A stretch of 64,000 bases of DNA from Gossypium raimondii (taxonomy: Eukaryota > Streptophyta > Magnoliopsida > Malvales > Malvaceae). The first letter of the stretch is position 1, and every line of letters starts with the position of its first letter. The notes under the pieces were generated by a model that saw only the letters and a list, made by a program, of their open reading frames with translations, was not told the origin of the DNA and ran no database searches. The stretch lies in NCBI RefSeq assembly GCF_025698545.1, contig NC_068569.1, forward strand, positions 496,001 to 560,000, written 5' to 3'. The position numbers and the translations under genes are program-made. Positions 18,012 through 30,545 of the stretch are shown here, piece by piece.

Positions 18012-20162
18012 CTAGACATTAAATGGAGCTGAAAAACTCTCCTTTTGACAGTCTTTGAGACAATTGCTGACCAATATAAACCAAGTCACATCATTGGGTA
18101 CAAAGCTAGTCTCCACACCTCTTTGTAGAAGTAAACAGGCCTCATCAAACATGCCCTCCTTGCAGTGCCAACTAATCAAAGTATTATAAGTAATAGCATC
18201 GGGATAAATTCCTTCAACTTCTAATTTGTCGAACAAACTCAAAGCCTCCCTTATACGTCCAGTTCTACATAGACCATTTATCAGACTGTTATAGGTTACT
18301 AGATCTGGCGTCAAACCTCGATGAATCATTTCTCTTAGAAATTCGAGTGCATTATTGACTTTCCCAGCCTTACAAAAGCCATCTATTAATATATTACAAG
18401 AAATGTTACTTGGAACAAATCCTTTCCTTACCATTTCTTCAAACAACCCCAGGCCTTTTTCGATTGCCCCAGCTCGACAAAGTGCTTTTATTAGGCCATT
18501 GTAAGTGATTTCATCAAGGGCACATCCTCTAAATAACATTTCGTTTACAAGCTTCAGTGCTTCTTGGATCTCACCCCACCTTAAAAAAGCATGAATCAAA
18601 GTATTGTATGTTACTTTGTTGGCAATAACACCCTCAACCATCATATTGTGATACAGTCCCAATGCTGCTTCCATTTGATTGACCTTGCATAAACCAGATA
18701 TTAGTGAATTAAATGTAAATATATCAGGCTTACACCCTTTGCTTGACATCTCATCAAACAATTCATGTGCTTCATGGATCTTCCCATCCTTGCATAATGC
18801 ACTTATTAGGGTATTATATCCAACAGTATTCAGGCTGACTCCTTTTGCCGACATTTGATTCAGAACATTACCAACTTCCCCTACTCGGCCTTCCTTGCAT
18901 AACCCATCAATCAAAATCGAGTATGTTATCACATTAGGCTTACATCCGTTGCTTTCCATCTCATAAACCAATTCAAGAGCCGAACCTAGACACCCTTTCT
19001 TGCAGAGTCCATGAATCAGAATGGTAAATGTAAAAACATCAGGCTTACAGCCGATACTTAACATGATATCATATACAACAGCCTTAGCTTCTTCAAAACG
19101 TCCGCTTGCCACATATCCATTTATCAAGGTGTTGAAAAGAACAACATTTGGGCTGGGCACTTTGTTTAACAACGCCCTTGCTTCATCGACTTGGCTGGTT
19201 TTACATAACCCTTGCATTAACAACCCATAAGTCAATGCATCGGGGATAAAGCCTCGGAGAAGCATCCGATCAACCGTTTTCACTGCCTCATGCACACGGC
19301 CAATCTTGCAGAGGCCATATATAACATCATTAAAAGTTTGAACATCAGGAGCACAACCCATCAGAAACATTTCTTCCAAAAGTTTCACTGCTTCATTAAC
19401 TCTGTTACCTTTTGACAATGCATGTATCAAAGTATTGTAAATGACCGAGTTAGGCACACATCCATGTTTCATCATATCCCTAAGCAATGAGTAAGCAGAA
19501 TCTACTTCATTATCTGTACAAAGGGCTTTCATTACCAAACCAAACGTATGAACATCAGGAGATATACCCTTATTCAACATGTCATAAAAAACATTTGGCG
19601 TAACTTTATGACAATTCCCAGCTACCAGAATACTTAAGACAGTATTGTAGGACCTAAATGTTGGTTCACAAAAATAAACACTCTTTATATCCAATAACAA
19701 TCTAGTAGCCTGACCCGGCAAACCAGCTCTTCCGTAATATTTCATTATTGAAATGAAGAGGGATTCTTTAAAAACAATCCCTTCTTCTTTCATTTGCATC
19801 AATAACCTATCTATGACCTTAAATTCTTTAGCTGCCCCAAGCTTTTCAATAAGAACAAAATACACATCAAATGTATGGAAATAGCCTTTCTGGGAACCTG
19901 CCCATTGAAACAACTTCAAAGATGTGGGAACATCAAGTGGCAATTCAAGTAATTTAGAAAGCTGATAAGGAGTAATCTTATTGAATGATTTTCGAAGTTC
20001 ATCGAGGTCAAATGGTTTGAGTAATCTCTGCCATTCATTTTCAGAATCTGATTGATTGCTATTGGAATGATACCCAGATGAGAAAACCGGGCATTGGGTT
20101 TTAGAAACAAATTGCAGGCTTTTTCTGACATGAAATGCAAGGATTTTCATTCTTCTTAACAT
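18012..20162 (-). CDS. MTL1: Mitochondrial P-class pentatricopeptide repeat protein (At5g64320/MTL1-like)
   Basis: Intronless 716-residue frame. P-class PPR proteins bind organellar RNA in a sequence-specific way through tandem 35-residue helical repeats. The N-terminus is basic and Ser-rich with few acidic residues, as expected of a mitochondrial presequence. From about residue 95 to the end, roughly 17 repeats can be counted, many with the core 'TYNxLIxGLCKxGxxxEAxxLxxEM' and ending 'GCKP/D' or 'GFVP/N'. Phrases such as 'LIHALSKGNRVNEA' and the overall order match what I remember of Arabidopsis At5g64320, which is reported to act in nad7 mRNA translation and splicing; that function is by homology only. 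No DYW or E domain is present. Its length is close to that relative. The start at 20162 is the first ATG of the frame. Confidence 0.9.
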   Translation of the reverse strand: MLRRMKILAFHVRKSLQFVSKTQCPVFSSGYHSNSNQSDSENEWQRLLKPFDLDELRKSFNKITPYQLSKLLELPLDVPTSLKLFQWAGSQKGYFHTFDVYFVLIEKLGAAKEFKVIDRLLMQMKEEGIVFKESLFISIMKYYGRAGLPGQATRLLLDIKSVYFCEPTFRSYNTVLSILVAGNCHKVTPNVFYDMLNKGISPDVHTFGLVMKALCTDNEVDSAYSLLRDMMKHGCVPNSVIYNTLIHALSKGNRVNEAVKLLEEMFLMGCAPDVQTFNDVIYGLCKIGRVHEAVKTVDRMLLRGFIPDALTYGLLMQGLCKTSQVDEARALLNKVPSPNVVLFNTLINGYVASGRFEEAKAVVYDIMLSIGCKPDVFTFTILIHGLCKKGCLGSALELVYEMESNGCKPNVITYSILIDGLCKEGRVGEVGNVLNQMSAKGVSLNTVGYNTLISALCKDGKIHEAHELFDEMSSKGCKPDIFTFNSLISGLCKVNQMEAALGLYHNMMVEGVIANKVTYNTLIHAFLRWGEIQEALKLVNEMLFRGCALDEITYNGLIKALCRAGAIEKGLGLFEEMVRKGFVPSNISCNILIDGFCKAGKVNNALEFLREMIHRGLTPDLVTYNSLINGLCRTGRIREALSLFDKLEVEGIYPDAITYNTLISWHCKEGMFDEACLLLQRGVETSFVPNDVTWFILVSNCLKDCQKESFSAPFNV

Positions 20163-20727
20163 TATTATAAATGGGTAGCTCCAAAATCAGCAAATTTACC
20201 TCTTTTATGATGAAAATTTCTGGAAAAACATTGCTGTAATGCTCTCAGGCCCTGAGATAGAGGTGTGGTTTTGGCTTCCGCGGCAAACGATGAGCAGCTG
20301 CTTTAAGAGGCGGGGTTTTGGGGTTTTGCCGGTTTGGACAAGGGAGAGAGGGAAAGAACCAAAGGGCAGAGCATAGCGTTAAATGGAAGTTTTATCTTTT
20401 GTTAAAAATCAATTAATTAATCTATTTAACTTAAAACACCAAATTAAAAATTATATATTAAATTACATATTAATCAAAATTAATGTATAAATTTAATATT
20501 TTTATTGATAACTTTTTCTCTTGAAATTTGCATAAAGAAAATAATAAGTTAAGTATCAAAACACAATAAAAAATTAATATCAAAATATAAAGGCATAAAG
20601 ATAAGTTTATTTTGTCAATTTGAACCTTATTTTTTGGATCATTTTAGTTTTTAACTTTTAAAATTTAGTCAAATTACTTATTTGCTTACAGAAAAACTGA
20701 TTAAATTGATAAAATTTTAATAGTATT
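20163..20727. other. PPR 5' flank
   Basis: About 200 bases next to the PPR start are less AT-rich and probably contain its 5'UTR and promoter. Beyond 20400 the sequence is AT-rich and featureless. Confidence 0.45.
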
Positions 20728-22292
20728 TGTAATGACCCAAAATTCACAGGCGTCAGAAAAGTACATTTTCGGGCCTCCGTCTTAATGAAATGAATTCGTA
20801 AATAATTATTAGAAATATTTATGAGTCTAGTAGTGAGCTTAATTAAGCTTTAATTAGGTGAATTTAGCTTAATTAAGAGTAATTGCAAAAATAATTAAAT
20901 TGAATAAAGGGTAAAAGTTTAATTATAGATTAAAGAGGCGGTTAATCAAGATTAAATCTTGAGATTTTGTTATTAATTTATTATTATAATTATTATAATT
21001 ATAATTATTAATTATTATTATGTTTTTTATTTAAATATTATTATTAATATTATTATATTATGAAATAAAATAAATTAAGACAAGTGTATGGTGATAAGAT
21101 GGTACAAGTGTAATAATATATACACACACTTGTATTATAATTATTTATTTACTTAAAATTTAAGTAAAAGATATTTATGAATTAAATATTATTATATTAT
21201 TATAATGTATTATTAATATTATTAACTAATATATATATCTAAAATAAAGTAAAATAACAAAAGAAACAAAAGGTAAGTCAATTAAGTCCTTTTCTCTTAA
21301 TTTTGATGTTTTAGAAGCTTTAGAATAAAGTTTTGTTGAAATTAAGTTGAAGTTTTGAAAGTTCTTAGGTTTTTAACATAGTTCATGTTGAACAAAATGA
21401 TAAAACTAGTGGTTTAACTGAATGAATTTCAAGTTAGAATTGATTAAAAGATTAAAATTGTAAACTAGGTTATAAGTTTTACATAGTAGGGATTAAATTG
21501 AAAGAAGTTTAAAATTAGGGTTTTAATATGAACATTGAATAGTTAAGTTGAATATGACAAAATATTAAGTAGAAATGAAGTGTGAGTTGAGTTAGAAAAG
21601 TAAATGAGTTAATTAGGATTAAATTGGAATTAGGGTATAAATTGAAAAGAAATTCAATTAATTATTGCAAATTAATTTTGTATTAATAATGAAAAATTAT
21701 TATTATTTTCGTAGCTAACAAAGAACCCGAGGCATCGGCACACAAAGGAAAGGAGAAGGCTATCGAGGACTAAAACGAGAAATTTACGATTTGTATTACT
21801 ATAATTCAAACTATTATTTATTAAATGTTATATTTAAATTTATGTGTATGGCAAGTAAAATTTTAAGGTAGGTATCAATATTGAAATGAATGAAATTGAG
21901 ATGAAGTATGATTATGTATGAATATTTGATAGTATATTGTTGGAAAATGGAAAATTGTATCGAATTGAATTGTACATTGAAAGTGAAATTGAAATTGAGA
22001 AAGTGATTTGAATACCCTATTAACTAACCGGGCTTAGTCGGATATAGTTAGCATAGTCGGATATAGTTAGCATGCCATAGGATTGGAAGAGTACGAGAAT
22101 TTATCGGCTTTGCCGATCAGGCACTATATGTGTCGTATTAGGCACCACGTGTGTCGTTTCAGGCACTTTATGTGTTGTATACTGCTTCTGATATGTTGAT
22201 TAGGTACCGAGTACCGTTTTAGGCACAATGTGCCGTATTGGTGTGTTTGGTTCGAATCCGTGTATCCACCAAGGTTCGGGTTTGTTAATAGG
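20728..22292 (+). mobile_element. LTR-like retroelement fragment
   Basis: Begins TGTAATGACCC, a typical start for plant Gypsy-type LTRs (TGTAA.ACCC). It continues through non-coding AT-rich sequence with a more GC-rich block around 21715-21790 and a run of short related phrases ('taggcaccacgtgtgtcg', 'caggcactatatgtgtcg', 'caggcactttatgtg') at 22118-22230. No coding domains remain. The right end does not show a clear ..CA terminus; instead the sequence meets a spacer and then an inverted partial copy. The cotton-like appearance is from memory. Confidence 0.6.
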
Positions 22293-22999
22293 CCAAAATC
22301 GGATAATTATAAATTTAGTCTATAAGGTTCGGCCATAATTCAAACTATATAACTTTAATGAATTATAAATATTAATCATATAACATTAAACATGTAAATT
22401 TTATAACATACTAATTTACATTTAGTTTCATATTTCATATAATAATTCATCAATAATGTCATATATTAATAACTTGAATTTGATCAATTCATGAACCTTA
22501 GGTTCATGCTTTCAAATCTCACAATTCGACTAACAATTTCTTTCTTATGCTTTCAGTCGTACGATTAATCAAATTTATTTAATTCTCACATTTCGATTAT
22601 TCACCCTATTAACAAACCCGAACCTTGGCGGATACATGGATTCCAACCAAACACACCAGTATGGCACATTGTGCCTAAAACGGTACTTAGTACTTAATCA
22701 ACATATCAGAAGCAGTATACAACACATAAAATGCCTGAAACGACACACGTGGTGCCTAATACGACACATATAGTGCCTGATCGGCAAAGCTAATAAATTC
22801 TCGTACTCTTCCAATCCTAAGGCATGCCAACTATATCCGACTAAGCCCGATTATTTTATAGGGTATTCAAATCACTTTCTCAATTTCAATTTCACTTTCA
22901 ATGTACAATTCAATTCGATACAATTTTCCACTTTCCAACAATATACTATCAAATATTCATACATAATCATACTTCATCTCAATTTCATTCACTTCACTA
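21876..22999. repeat. Long inverted repeat (two ~400-bp arms, ~312-bp spacer)
   Basis: The left arm (about 21876-22292) and right arm (about 22605-22999) are reverse complements with scattered differences. For example the left arm ends 'aaggttcgggtttgttaatagg' in sense, and the right arm starts 'cctattaacaaacccgaacc'. The left arm carries a tandem duplication of a 19-base unit 'agtcggatatagttagcat' at about 22031-22070 where the right arm has one copy. The spacer (22293-22604) contains a palindromic tgaaccttaggttcatg-type site near 22493. Confidence 0.85.
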
Positions 23000-25416
23000 T
23001 ACAAAAACAAAATTGTAATGTGTCAAAACGTACATTAGTGTAGTGGGAAATGTATGGTACCAAATAAAGGAAAGGGAAAGAAGGAGAAGGCATAATTAAA
23101 CAATTGATTGTGAAAAAGGAAATGTCAGGCTGAGTCTTTGATGTCATGCTGAAACCACAGCTTATAATATAAAAAGAGATGTATATATGTTTCGTGTTAA
23201 TTTGATTTGGTGATGTAGCTGTGTGATATTAGCAAGCAGTGTAGTAGGTAAGGTGCGTCGTTTTCCACTAAAACACGACCCCTAATGGCTTCATTAGGTG
23301 AAATTTCTTTTCAATTTCAAATATATATGTGACCTCATTGTCCCATTTTATAATGTATATTTTGTTCCCTATCTTTAGATTTTACCAAACACCTCTTTTA
23401 AACTCGAATACATCATCATTGCATGAATATTTATATATGATACGTACATAGATGATATTATCAGGCCCAACCTTAAGGGTTAAATGGAAGTGTGATTGTT
23501 CAGGGCCAAGATTAAAAGGGTTCAAAATATTATTTTCAATTTTAAAGGGTCTAAAAATTTTTAACTTTAAATGTAAAAAAAAAAATACTAACTTTTAAGG
23601 GTTCAAATTTTTTATCAACTTTTAAAGGACTTAAAAAGTTTTCTTCAACTTTTAAAGAACTTAAAACCTCATTTTATTATTTTTCTAGGATCTCAAAATG
23701 TCAAGAACGGACCTAAATATTATTTTATAAATGAATGAATCAAATATTATCATCAAAATAAACATAAATAAACTTGGTTTTTTTATGAAATATATTTATA
23801 TATTAGTCAATAATTAAATATTAAATTGTGTAGGTATATATCAAGGTTTGATATAGGTCTTAGATTTTGGTTCAACTAATCCAAGATAAATGGCATTTTA
23901 TTTCTTTTGAAACTTCTAAAATCAATACTAATTTTCTTAAATTTGACTTTACCAAAGATTTGAATTTTGATAATGTCTTAAATATTAGTTTCATTGAATG
24001 GTTGTGAGTTGAAGGGAAATTTTTAAAGCCCTCCCAATAATTGAAACATTTAATTTAAGCCCTTTTGGATTTCAATTAAATAATAAAACTCTCTCTCTAA
24101 ATAACGCAAAGATTTTAACTTTGCCCCAAAATTTTATAATTTTATAGAAAAATAAAATGTCTCAAATGATATTAAAAAAACGAACAAACTTAAAATCCGA
24201 ACAGACAAGTAAATAGGTAGAAAAGGTTAAAAGAAGGCCAAGGATCACATTTTGGTTGAAAGAGAAATTTTTGTTGGATCATGAACATATATGTGGATTT
24301 AAATTTTGGGACGGCTAGTTGTCCAGTTATCCAGATTTGAACCATTACTGTTTAAAGGGTGTCCCATTCCAACAATCAATGTCCTTAGGTGTTTTCTTTA
24401 CTATACTAATTAATTTTTACATTTACAGGTTTGAATTTTTATTTTGTTTAAGTTAATTTCTAAATTTTGTAATTGTTTTCAAATTGGAGTCTGAACTTCT
24501 TCTTTTTTCAAGTTAATCTTAGTACTTGATATTTGGTCCATTAGTAGGGATTAAATTTTGTTGGGTCCAAATTAATATTTACCTGAAAACCTAAAATTCA
24601 AATCCTAATATGAGAACAATTGACAAGTTTATAGGCTAGACAAGAAAAATGTTCAAGCCCTAATATTGGAACAACTGGTTAGTTTAGACCCCGATGTGAA
24701 AATAATTATCAAGTTCAGGAATTAAATTGGACAAAAAAATTCATATTACAATGTGAGAGTTATTGTCAAATTCAAGTCCTTGAATAGTGACGTCACCCTA
24801 TATTATCTATATTTTAACCTTGTATTGCCGATATCTCATTCTCTCTCAAAAATATTAGGATGTATGATTGTTTTGTTATAGAAAATGTGTTTACTTTAAT
24901 AAGGTTGTTGATTACTTAGCAAAAACGACAAGAGGTGAAATGACTAATTGATTCATCGTCACATGTACAAAGACTTCTGAAAAATGATATAGACAATTCA
25001 ATTTAAATAGCGGGCTTTAGCTTTATTAGCATGTACTAATTTTTTTAACAAAAAAAAAAGTTGTATTTACTTTTCCAGATAATATACATAATACACGTTA
25101 ATTAATTTCCAATAATTAAGGTTTGGTGAAGGATTCAACAACATAGCCAATGTCCAAATGTCTAAATCAATACATAAAGCAATGAACTAATACATATGAC
25201 TTGTTGCCCAAATGAATATACATATTTGGGACTTTGTTTTAAATTGGCGATGAGGGTGGCTCCTCTACCATTACCTACACCTACTTGTTTATTTCCCTCA
25301 ACCAAACCATAAACCAACCAGACCAGACCAGCCAAAAACAAAACCAAACACTCACCTTCTTCTTTTGCCTTTCGCAGTTCTCACCCTTCGGTTATTTTCT
25401 CTAAATTTCGCCATTA
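23000..25416. other. Intergenic region upstream of 4CL
   Basis: AT-rich DNA with no recognisable gene. 23455-23700 has short direct repeats of the type 'aacttttaaaggacttaaa'. The last few hundred bases form the 4CL promoter and 5'UTR. Confidence 0.45.
25265..25320 (+). promoter_or_regulatory. Candidate AC-rich elements upstream of 4CL
   Basis: ACCAACC occurs at 25313-25319 and the related CCTACACCTAC stretch lies around 25273-25283, about 100-145 bases before the 4CL ATG. AC elements of this kind (ACCTACC, ACCAACC) are known binding sites for R2R3-MYB regulators of phenylpropanoid and lignin genes. The match is short and could fall in the 5'UTR, so this is suggestive only. No clear TATA box was seen between here and the start. 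Confidence 0.35.
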
Positions 25417-28400
25417 ATGGAGGCCGATCAACACCAGCGTGTTGAGTTCATCTTTCGCTCCACCCTCCCTGATATTTACATCCCAAATCACCTCCCTTTA
25501 CATACATACTGCTTTGAGAATGTTTCCCAGTTTAAAGATCGTCCTTGTTTAATCAATGGTCCTACTGGTAAGATATATACTTATGCCGAAGTTCATCTCA
25601 CTGCTCGTAAAGTGGCTACTGGCCTCAACAATTTGGGTATCCAACAAGGAGATGTCATCATGCTTCTGCTTCAAAACTCACCGGAATTTATCTTTGCTTT
25701 CCTCGCTGCATCGTTCCGTGGAGCTATCAGTACCACCGCTAATCCCTTTTACACTCCGGCAGAGATTGCGAAACAGGCGACGGCGTCGAAGACTAAACTG
25801 CTTATAACTCAAGCAGTTTATGCGGAGAAAGTGAAGAGTTTCGCTAAAGACAACGACATCAAGATCGTAACGATAGATGCACCACCGGAAGGCTGTTTAA
25901 ATTTCTCGGAATTGACTGAAGCTAACGAAGACGAAATCCCGGCCGTTAAAATCAACCCCGACGACGTTGTAGCCCTTCCTTACTCATCGGGAACAACGGG
26001 ATTACCTAAAGGAGTGATGTTGACTCATAAAAGTCTCGTAACGAGCATTGCTCAACAAGTTGATGGAGAGAATCCCAATCTTTATTTCCACGAGAAAGAT
26101 GTGATTCTCTGTGTGTTGCCTTTGTTTCACATATATTCACTCAATTCGGTGTTGCTTTGTTCTTTGAGAGTAGGAGCTGCAATTTTGATTATGCAGAAGT
26201 TTGAGATCGTGACATTGATGGAGCTTGTCGAGAAATACAAGGTAACCATTGCCCCATTCGTGCCGCCGATCGTTTTGGCAGTCTCTAAGTCTCCGGTCAT
26301 TGATAAATATGACCTTTCCTCTATTCGGATGGTGATGTCCGGTGGTGCACCGATGGGGAAGGAGCTAGAGGATGCTGCTAGAGATAGGCTTCCAAATGCA
26401 AAATTAGGACAGGTACGATGAATTGACTCGGTTTGATAAATAATATGTTTATTTAATTAATACAGATTATTCTTAGAAAAAAGAAGACATACTGATGATA
26501 GATTAACAATAACACGCTCTGGTCTGCTGAGGTTTATGTTTTGAGAGTTGTAGATTGGGTCTTCATGTGCAACGACAAACCTATGAAATAAAAATAGTTA
26601 AAAGTATTTTGGAATTTATTATATTAAAAGTTCTGTTATTTTTCGTATATTAGATTAAAGGGTAAATTAATATTTTTGTTAAAAGTTTTATAAATTTTAT
26701 TATTAAAATTGATCCATGTGTATTAACACAAGGTCTTACATATGTAATTGTATGGTTATTTTATTAGCTATGTTAATTTTAATAATAAAATGAATAAAAT
26801 TTAAAGGAAAAAAGAAATATTTACATTTACATTTTAATGTATAATACAAAATCTAATTTATCATAAAGGAAGTCTGACTTGTAATATAATAAATTCCACA
26901 ATAAATGATAACTAGCATTCTAGTTGTTTTGGTGGGACCTTGAAGGACTGGAATGAATTTATGATGGCAACTTTTTTCATTTTTATTTCTTATATGACAA
27001 AAAACTTAAGTGTCAAGATGCATATTTTGGAAAATTTTCTTACCAATTTACATTATTTCTATTTTGTTTTGGTACAACTAATTGACATTATTTCATATGT
27101 ATATGGTATTGGCTCTGCCACGTCTAGTACTTGCCTTTAATAAATGGAGGAGATGCAATGAATTTTGTTGTTGTTGTTTTCTACCATAAAGTTGAATTAA
27201 ATGCAAAAACATGATAAGTTTGATTCAATTAATCCAGCACCACCCAACAAAGAGAAAAATCGATGGGTCTCCAATTAATGTGCATGTCTCTCCGATTAAT
27301 ATGCAATTGGGTAATGTTTTTATGTGTTTGTGGCGGTGCAATCAATTGAGTGCAGGGGTATGGCATGACTGAGGCAGGGCCAGTGCTGGCTATGAACTTG
27401 GCTTTTGCGAAGGAACCCCGGGAGACAAAATCCGGTGCGTGCGGCACAGTCGTACGGAACGCGGAGATGAAGATCGTGGATCCTCACACTGGGGCGTCGC
27501 TTCCACAAAACCAATCGGGGGAAATTTGCATTCGGGGCACCCAGATTATGAAAGGTATACAATTTTCAAATCTTAATTAGTGTCAACCCCTAACCTCTAT
27601 TCCTTCTAATAAATATTTAAGTATATCACAAAAAAGTCTACCGATTTCTCAATATATATACACCTAAAATAAAACCTTTAAAATAAATCAAAAGATGGGA
27701 TTTTATTTAGATTTTAAAATTTTATTTTAACTTCTAAAAATATATATTTAAATAGAATAATAAAGTTGATATGTTTTAGATTAATTTAAGCTTAATACAT
27801 AATTTGGTACTTAAGTTTGACACTTTTTAATATGGTACTTGTGTTAATTTTTATCTAATCTGGTCCTTATATTTTATAAAAGTTATATATTTTGGTATCT
27901 AAAAGTGACTCTATTAACTTTTTAGTGTTTTGAGCTTTAAAGTTGATTTGATAAAAATCAATATTAGCTAATAATATTAGTAATTAGCTTTAATAAATTT
28001 AATACTATAATCTGGATTAAATCATGTCCAAATTGTATTTGACAAGTTAAACACAAAATAAAAAAATTCAAACATAATAATAGTAGAAATTAAATTTCAT
28101 CAAATTTTCCTTAAAACATGAATTAAATACTACAAAGTTTATATTGATATCTAAAAGTAACGACGTTAACTTTTATCAAATATAAATATTATATTGGGCC
28201 AAAAATAATATAAATAATATATTAGAAAAAGTATCAAATTTGGATATCAATTAATCATTAAATCATTTATTAATCAATGAATTTTTAGATTGATTAAATT
28301 GAAAGAGGAAAAGTTTAGAAATATATATATATATATATATTGTTTGATTGATTCCGAAGATAGTAGGCGTGGAAAGTTTTAATGGGTCAACATTTGTCTC

Positions 28401-29575
28401 ATTGTTTGGGTATAATAGCTGGAGTGAGAGAATTGTATAAAGCAATCATTTGTTTGGTGGGATGCATGTCTTGCTGACCCAAAAGTCGAAGCCTTACCAC
28501 AATGTTGCAAATAATAACCTTTGAAATTGCCAACCAAACTCTACAATTCATTAAACAAAATTATATACTCAACTATTCTAAGAGTCACAATCATAAAACT
28601 TGTATAATTTATTTAAATTTTGATAAAGATAATTTTATGTAGTTGTTTAAAACCTTTTATTAACAATATTTCTAACCTTAAAAGCTTGTAAAATTGTTTT
28701 AAAAATAACACTTCAAAGTTTTGAAACTTTTAAAATGAATAAAACTTTTAATAAATTATTTTTATGTTGTATTTAAAATAATTTTTATTTTTAGCATAAA
28801 ATAAAATAGTTTTAAAAATTTAAAATCATTTTAAAATTTTAAAAAATATTTTAAAATGCATAAAAAATTATTTTAAAGCATAAACTCGAATCAAAATATG
28901 AGAAAAATTCACCTATGACATTTACGCATGAATATTATTTCAGGTTATCTTAATGATACGGAAGCCACAAAGGTAACCATAGACAAAGATGGATGGTTGC
29001 ACACCGGCGACATTGGCTACATTGACGACGATGATGAGCTTTTCATTGTCGATCGATTGAAGGAACTGATCAAATACAAAGGGTTCCAAGTCGCACCTGC
29101 TGAGCTGGAAGCAATGTTAATTGCCCATCCCAACATCTCCGATGCTACTGTTGTACCGTAAGTCTACTTCGACATAACCAAACCATGTTTAAATTTCTGC
29201 ATTAGCAAACGACAACTGTAAGCCATGCAATTCCATATATGCATTTCAGTATGAAAGATGAAGCTGCTGGAGAGGTTCCAGTTGCTTTCGTTGTGAGATC
29301 CAATGGTTCTAAGATCACTGAGGATGACATTAAGCAATTCATCTCAAAACAGGTAATGTTAATAACTTGTTTAATTGCTGCTCAACTAATTATCTCAAAA
29401 ACTTATGATTAAGTTATCAAAAACTATTGATCCAATGGTTGGCTTATTACTATTATTATTGCAGGTTGTGTTTTACAAGAGGCTTGGCCGGGTTTTCTTC
29501 ACGGATGCAATCCCTAAATCTCCTTCAGGTAAGGTATTGCGGAAAGATCTAAGAGCAAAGCTCGCTACCATCTAG
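25417..29575 (+). CDS. 4CL: 4-Coumarate:CoA ligase (5 exons, 540 aa)
   Basis: Cytosolic ligase that activates hydroxycinnamic acids to CoA thioesters through an acyl-AMP intermediate, feeding lignin and flavonoid synthesis. Exons: 25417-26412, 27356-27554, 28944-29157, 29250-29352 and 29465-29575; phases agree and give 540 residues, the usual length. Box [12 protein letters not shown], is at residues 190-200; GYGMTE at 333-338; Box II, GEICIRG, at 387-393; and [11 protein letters not shown] near the end carries the catalytic Lys at 527. The pocket phrases HIYSLNS, GGAPMG and GPVLAM match active hydroxycinnamate 4CLs rather than the wider 4CL-like acyl-CoA synthetases. Whether it is a class I (lignin) or class II (flavonoid) isoform I cannot settle without a tree. 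The gene looks intact. Introns 1 and 2 are long (943 and 1389 bases) and AT-rich, with repeat DNA in intron 2. Confidence 0.96.
27785..28290. repeat. MITE-like repeat in 4CL intron 2
   Basis: AT-rich block with phrases typical of plant non-autonomous elements ('taatttggtacttaagtttgacac', 'tctggtccttatattttataaaag') and related inverted phrases near the right end ('agtatcaaatttggatatcaatta'). Ends are not sharply defined. A TA run follows at 28321-28340. Confidence 0.4.
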
Positions 29576-30056
29576 AAAATGCTATCAATACAGATGTGGA
29601 TTTGTTGTTCTTTTTTTTTTCTCTTTTTCCTCCATCAACCTGGGAACAAAATGTGTTGGGCGCTGGAGATCTTTTAATGCCAAAGAATTGAATTTCTCAC
29701 TTTTGGGGAACCAAGAATGGAGGATCAGAGTAAAATGTTACAGCATTTGGGCTTTCAATGTAAAATTTGTATTATTTTGTGAACAAACTCGAAAAAAACC
29801 AATGTTGTACAACATGTGTTTCATTGTTTGACAAAGTTGAAACTCAAACATTTGTTGTGCTTTATATATTTGTTTTCTATAGTTTTATTCCCTTTGTTTT
29901 TGGTTTTTTCTATTTCTAAATTTGTATCTTTTTAGGTTTGAAATAATCCCATACCAACTATGTGCTCCAATCATTGGGTTAAATTAAATGCAGTGGCAAA
30001 GAGGAAACACCTTTCTTCGCTTTCATTTAAGTCCATTTGAGAAGAAATTAATATAT
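29576..30056. other. 4CL 3'UTR and short spacer
   Basis: Follows the 4CL stop. The T-rich first 250 bases are a likely 3'UTR. No further gene is seen before the copia LTR. Confidence 0.45.
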
Positions 30057-30498
30057 TGTTGAAAAGTAAAAAAGAAGCCTATTGAGTATTACTCCTATTT
30101 CAGTCAAATTTGAGAAATAATCTTTCAGTTAGACTCTATTTATTTGTTTCAATCAAACTCTAATTAGTCTAGATTATTTTATTATTATTTGACATATGAA
30201 TTTAGCTTGTAAATAGACTCTTTTACAACCTTAGAAAATACACTTATTAGAGATTAGAACTTATAACACATTTAGAGAATTTTGTGTTTACGTTTTGAGG
30301 GTTCTTTGTTTTCGGGGTTTAGTTTTTATCTTCATCTTTTGTACTCTTCGTTCTTTTGCTATTATAGTAAAATTATTTTTACCCGTGGTTTTTTTATCCT
30401 TTTTGGAGGGAATTTTTTCACGTTAAATTTATGTGTTCAATTTCTCAATTTATTCCGCTATTTTTTTACTTGTTGCTTAATCGGGTCGATCCTCAACA
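30057..30498 (+). mobile_element. 5' LTR of a copia-type retrotransposon
   Basis: Begins TGTTGA and ends TCAACA, a perfect 6-base terminal inverted repeat. It is followed after two bases by TGGTATCAGAGC at 30501-30512, the standard plant copia primer-binding site complementary to the 3' end of initiator tRNA-Met. Gag-like coding sequence starts shortly after. I did not find a matching 3' LTR in the window. Confidence 0.8.
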
Positions 30499-30545
30499 AG
30501 TGGTATCAGAGCTAGTTTAATTTTCATAGATCAGCCCATTCAAAG

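Noticed and set aside
17819-18019. 66-codon minus-strand frame overlapping the PPR stop
   Set aside because: Starts within the last codons of the PPR gene and has no motif; probably 3'UTR.
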